Shown here one piece after another: positions 58,480 through 64,000 of a stretch of 64,000 nucleotides of DNA. Position numbers and translations under genes: made by a program. The stretch's first letter is position 1, and every line of letters starts with the position of its first letter. Below the pieces are notes generated by a model. It made no database searches, was not told the origin of the DNA, and saw only the letters and a list, made by a program, of their open reading frames with translations. This stretch comes from Calliphora vicina (taxonomy: Eukaryota; Arthropoda; Insecta; Diptera; Calliphoridae), in the NCBI RefSeq assembly GCF_958450345.1, contig NC_088783.1, positions 12,403,701-12,467,700 on the forward strand, given 5' to 3'.

Positions 58480-61400
58480 AAAAAAAATTAAAAAATTCTA
58501 AATTTTGGTAAAACTAGTCATAATAGGGTGGAAAGGCTTGATTTCAGAAATGTACAGTTTACATTCAGAATTTTTTTCATATTAATTTAAAAATAGTGAA
58601 ATTTCACATTTTGTTAAAAGGGCAGATGGAAATTTGGAAAAAATGGTTAAATTTTGGAATTGTGCTCGATCTTGCCCTAATACGGTGGAATGCCATTACT
58701 TCAGAGAGTTCAGAACTGTTTAGCATATATTTAGAATTTATTTCAGATCGGAGTAATTACACTTTTAAAATAGTGAAATTTCACATTTTGTTAAAAGGGG
58801 CACATTGAAATATTGAAAAAATGGTTAAATTTTGAAATTGTGCTCGATCTAGTCCTAATGGGTTGGAAAGCCATTGCTTCAGAGAATTCAGAACTGTTTA
58901 GCTTATCTTCAGAATTTATTTCAGATCGGAGATATATAATTTTCCATATAGTGAAATTTCACATTTTGTTAAAAGGGGCACATTGAAATTTTGAAAAAAT
59001 GGTTAAATTTTGAAATTGTGCTCGATCTTGCCCTAATGGGTTGGAAAGCCATCACTTCAGAGAGTTCAGAACTGTTTAGTTTATATTCAGAATTTATTTC
59101 AGATCGGAGATATATAATTTTCCATATAGTGAAATTTCACATTTTGTTAAAAGGGGCACATTGAAATTTTGAAAAAATGGTTAAATTTTGAAATTGTGCT
59201 CGATCTAGTCCTAATGGATTGGAAAGCCATTGCTTCAGAGAGTTCAGAACTGTTTAGTTTATATTCAGAATTTATTTCAGATCGGAGATATATAATTTTC
59301 CATATAGTGAAATTTCACATTTTTTTTAAAAGGGGCACATGGAAATTTGGAAAAAATGGTTAAATTTTGGAATTATGCTCGATCTAGTCCTAATGGGTTG
59401 GAAAGCCATTACTTCAGAGAGTTCAGAACTGTATAGTCTATATTCAGAATTTATTTCAGATCGGAGATATATAATTTTCCAAATAGTGAAATTTCACATT
59501 TTTTAAAAGGGGCACATGGAAATTTGGAAAATTGTTAAATTTTGGAATTGTGCTCGATCTAGCCCTAATGGGTTGGAAAGCCATTGCGTCAGAGAGTTCA
59601 GAACTGTGAACCGTATATTCAGAATTTATTTCAGATCGGAGATATATAATTTTCCAAATAGTGAAATTTCACATTTTGTTAAAAGGGGCACATGGAAATT
59701 TGGAAAAAATGGTTAAATTTTGGAATTGTGCTCGATCTAGTCCTAATGGGTTGGAAAGCCATTGCTTCAGAGAGTTCAGAACTGTTTAGTTTATATTCAG
59801 AATTTATTTCAGATCGGAGTAATATGACTTTTCAAATAGTGAAGTTTTACATTTTGTTAAAAGGGGCACATTGAAATTTTGAAAAAATGGTTAAATTTTG
59901 AAATTGTGCTCGATCTTGCCCTAATGAGTTGGAAAGCCATCACTTCAGAGAGTTCAGAACTGTTTAGTTTATATTCAGAATTTATTTCAGATCGGAGTAA
60001 TTTGACTTTTCAAATAGTGAAATTTCACATTTTGTTAAAAGGGGCACATTGAAATTTTGAAAAAATGGTTAAATTTTGAAATTGTGCTCGATCTAGTCCT
60101 AATGGGTTGGAAAGCCATTACTTCAGAGAGTTCAGAACTGTTCACCGTATATCCAGAATTTATTTCAGATCGGAGATATATAATTTTCCATATAGTGAAA
60201 TTTCACATTTTGTTAAAAGGGGCACATTGAAATTTTGAAAAAATGGTTAAATTTTGAAATTGTGCTCGATCTTGCCCTAATGGGTTGGAAAGACATCACT
60301 TCAGAGAGTTCAGAACTGTTTAGTTTATATTCAGAATTTATTTCAGATCGGAGTAATTTGACTTTTCAAATAGTGAAATTTCACATTTTGTTAAAAGGGG
60401 CACATTGAAATTTTGAAAAAATGGTTAAATTTTGAAATTGTGCTCGATCTAGTCCTAATGAGTTGGAAAGCCATTTCTTCAGAGAGTTCAGAACTGTATA
60501 GTCTATATTCAGAATTTATTTCAGATCGGAGTAATTTGACTTTTCAAATAGTGAAATTTCACATTTTGTTAAAAGGGGCACATTGAAATTTTGAAAAAAT
60601 GGTTAAATTTTGAAATTGTGCACGATCTTGCCCTAATGGGTTGGAAAGCCATCACTTCAGAGAGTTCAGAACTGTTTAGCTTATATTCAGAATTTATTTC
60701 AGATCGGAGTAATTTGACTTTTCAAATAGTGAAATTTCACATTTTGTTAAAAGGGGCACATTGAAATTTTGAAAAAATGGTTAAATTTTGAAATTGTGCT
60801 CGATCTTGCCCTAATGAGTTGGAAAGCCATCAATTCAGAGAGTTCAGAACTGTTTAGTTTATATTCAGAATTTATTTCAGATCGGAGTAATTTGACTTTT
60901 CAAATAGTGAAATTTCACATTTTGTTAAAAGGGGCACATTGAAATTTTGAAAAAATGGTTAAATTTTGAAACTGTGCTCGATATAGTCCTAACGGATTGG
61001 AAAGCCATTGCTTCAGAGAGTTCAGAACTGTTCACCGTATATTCAGAATTTATTTCAGATCGGAGATATATAATTTTCCATATAGTGAAATTTCACATTT
61101 TTTTTAAAAGGGGCACATGGAAATTTTTAAAAAATGGTTAAATTTTGGAATTGTGCTCGATCTAGTCCTAATGGGTTGGAAAGCCATTACTTCAGAGAGT
61201 TCAGAACTGTATAGTCTATAATCAGAATTTATTTCAGATCGGATATATATAATTTTCCATATAGTGAAATTTCACATTTTGTTAAAAGGGGCACATTGAA
61301 ATTTTGAAAAAATGGTTAAATTTTGAAATTGTGCTCGATCTTGCCCTAATGGGTTGGAAAGACATCACTTCAGAGAGTTCAGAACTGTTTAGTTTATATT

Positions 61401-64000
61401 CAGAATTTATTTCAGATCGGAGTAATTTGACTTTTCAAATAGTGAAATTTCACATTTTGTTAAAAGGGGCACATTGAAATTTTGAAAAAATGGTTAAATT
61501 TTGAAATTGTGTTCGATCTAGTCCTAATGGGTTGGAAAGCCATTACTTCAGAGAGTTCAGAACTGTATAGTCTATATTCAGAATTTATTTCAGATCGGAG
61601 ATATATAATTTTCCAAATAGTGAAATTTCACATTTTTTAAAAGGGGCACATGGAAATTTGGAAAAAATTGTTAAATTTTGGAATTGTGCTCGATCTAGTC
61701 CTAATGGGTTGGAAAGCCATTGCGTCAGAGAGTTCAGAACTGTGAACCGTATATTCAGAATTTATTTCAGATCGGAGATATATAATTTTCCAAATAGTGA
61801 AATTTCACATTTTGTTAAAAGGGGCACATTGAAATTTGGAAAAAATGGTTGAATTTTGGAATTGTGCTCGATCTAGTCCTAATGGGTTGGAAAGCCATTA
61901 CTTCAGAGAGTTCAGAACTGTTTAGTTTATATTCAGAATTTATTTCAGATCGGAGTAATTTGACTTTTCAAATAGTGAAATTTCACATTTTGTTAAAAGG
62001 GGCACATTGAAATTTTGAAAAAATTGTTAAATTTTGAAATTGTGCTCGATCTTGGCCTAATGGGTTGGAAAGCCATCACTTCAGAGAGTTCAGAACTGTT
62101 TAGTTTATATTCAGAATTTATTTCAGATCGGAGTAATTTGACTTTTCAAATAGTGAAATTTCACATTTTGTTAAAAGGGGCACATTGAAATTTGGAAAAA
62201 ATGGTTAAATTTTGAAATTCTGCTCGATCTAGTCCTAATGGGTTGGAAAGCCATTGCTTCAGAGAGTTCAGAACTGTTTAGTTTATATTCAGAATTTATT
62301 TCAGATCGGAGATATATAATTTTCCATATAGTGAAATTTCACATTTTTTTTAAAAGGCGCCCATGGAAATTTGGAAAAAATGGTTAAATTTTGGAATTGT
62401 GCTCGATCTAGTCCTAATGAGTTGGAAAGCCATTGCGTCAGAGAGTTCAGAACTGTCAACCGTATATTCAGAATTTATTTCAGATCGGAGATATATAATT
62501 TTCCATATAGTGAAATTTCACATTTTTTTAAAAGGGGCACATGGAAATTTGGAAAAAATGGTTAAATTTTGGAATTGTGCTCGATCTAGTCCTAATGGGT
62601 TGGAAAGCCATTGCTTCAGAGAGTTCAGAACTGTATAGCTTATATTCAGAATTTATTTCAGATCGGAGTAATTTGTCTTTTCATATAGTGAAGTTTCACA
62701 TTTTGTTAAAAGGGGCACATTGAAATTTTGAAAAAATGGTTAAATTTTGAAATTGTGCTCGATCTTGCCCTAATGAGTTGGAAAGCCATCAATTCAGAGA
62801 GTTCAGAACTGTTTAGTTTATATTCAGAATTTATTTCAGATCGGAGTAATTTGACTTTTCAAATAGTGAAATTTCACATTTTGTTAAAAGGGGCACATTG
62901 AAATTTTGAAAAAATGGTTAAATTTTGAAACTGTGCTCGATATAGTCCTAACGGATTGGAAAGCCATTGCTTCAGAGAGTTCAGAACTGTTCACCGTATA
63001 TTCAGAATTTATTTCAGATCGGAGATATATAATTTTCCATATAGTGAAATTTCACATTTTTTTTAAAAGGGGCACATGGAAATTTTTAAAAAATGGTTAA
63101 ATTTTGGAATTGTGCTCGATCTAGTCCTAATGGGTTGGAAAGCCATTACTTCAGAGAGTTCAGAACTGTATAGTCTATAATCAGAATTTATTTCAGATCG
63201 GATATATATAATTTTCCATATAGTGAAATTTCACATTTTGTTAAAAGGGGCACATTGAAATTTTGAAAAAATGGTTAAATTTTGAAATTGTGCTCGATCT
63301 TGCCCTAATGGGTTGGAAAGACATCACTTCAGAGAGTTCAGAACTGTTTAGTTTATATTCAGAATTTATTTCAGATCGGAGTAATTTGACTTTTCAAATA
63401 GTGAAATTTCACATTTTGTTAAAAGGGGCACATTGAAATTTTGAAAAAATGGGTAAATTTTGAAATTGTGCTCGATCTTGCCCTAATGGAGTGGAAAGCC
63501 ATCACTTCAGAGAGTTCAGAACTGTTTAGTTTATATTCAGAATTTATTTCAGATCGGAGTAATTTGACTTTTCAAATAGTGAAATTTCACATTTTGTTAA
63601 AAGGGGCACATTGAAATTTGGAAAAAATGGTTAAATTTTGAAATTGTGCTCGATCTAGTCCTAATGGGTTGGAAAGCCATTGCTTCAGAGAGTTCAGAAC
63701 TGTTTAGTTTATATTCAGAATTTATTTCAGATCGGAGATATATAATTTTCCATATAGTGAAATTTCACATTTTTTTTAAAAGGCGCCCATGGAAATTTGG
63801 AAAAAATGGTTAAATTTTGGAATTGTGCTCGATCTAGTCCTAATGAGTTGGAAAGCCATTGCGTCAGAGAGTTCAGAACTGTCAACCGTATATTCAGAAT
63901 TTATTTCAGATCGGAGATATATAATTTTCCATATAGTGAAATTTCACATTTTTTTAAAAGGGGCACATGGAAATTTGGAAAAAATGGTTAAATTTTGGAA
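58480..64000. repeat. Satellite array, about 178-bp monomer, about 30 monomers, runs off the window
   Basis: The conserved start GTGAAATTTCAC (a 12-bp perfect palindrome) recurs every 177-178 bp from 58596. Monomers contain AAAGGGGCACATTG, TGTGCTCGATC, GGTTGGAAAGCCAT, CAGAGAGTTCAGAACTG and TTTATTTCAGATCGGAG. Two main variants differ in the last part (GATATATAATTTTCCATATA against GTAATTTGACTTTTCAAATA). The first 100 bp (58480-58595) is a strongly diverged edge monomer. Groups of monomers repeat as higher-order blocks 1959 and 1426 bp apart. Short open frames within monomers do not stay in phase. Confidence 0.97.

Noticed and set aside
58596..64000. Repeated 60-90-codon open frames (for example those beginning MEIWKKWLNFG) as a tandem gene family
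   Set aside because: Monomer length of about 178 bp is not a multiple of three, frames end in almost every monomer, and no splice or start context exists. They are by-products of the satellite.

Overview
The window looks like nuclear DNA of a higher fly, most likely a calyptrate such as a blowfly or house-fly relative. It is very AT-rich and has small spliceosomal introns with GT/AG borders. It is packed with dipteran mobile elements: mariner and Tc1 relatives, INE-1/mini-me-like elements, hAT, piggyBac and other MITEs. Two host loci can be supported, both on the + strand. No rRNA gene, functional tRNA gene or CRISPR array is visible.

Layout. Positions 1-33307 are gene-poor and consist mostly of nested repeats. 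They hold three copies of one mauritiana-type mariner (3.6-9.3 kb), a piggyBac-type MITE, a hAT MITE carrying a tRNA-derived SINE, a 1.76-kb minisatellite (19.9-21.6 kb), a hAT MITE with a perfect 8-bp target duplication (25.8 kb), and one structurally complete DD37E Tc1/mariner transposon with an uninterrupted transposase (26.9-28.2 kb). Positions 33308-33792 are the last two exons of an AGC-type protein kinase (S6KL-like). Its earlier exons were not found, so much of the left third may be intron, although that is inference. Positions 39073-46197 carry a complete 16-exon gene for a 1087-residue protein with two BTB/POZ domains, the first split by a Ser/Pro-rich insertion. Two of its introns hold repeats. 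Positions 47-57 kb are again repeats and decayed transposases. From about 58.5 kb to the window end runs a satellite array of about 178-bp monomers with higher-order structure.

The most informative structure is nesting. Because mariner copies and INE-1-like elements occur several times, their uninterrupted copies reveal exact insertion points of other elements. Two different TA-flanked MITEs sit in the same TA of two INE-1-like copies. The 19.9-kb minisatellite and a second inverted copy at 57.3 kb share the same flanking sequence, which implies that the tandem array is part of a mobile element. All reading was by eye: repeat unit counts are approximate, element classes rest on termini and target duplications, and no database search was possible.
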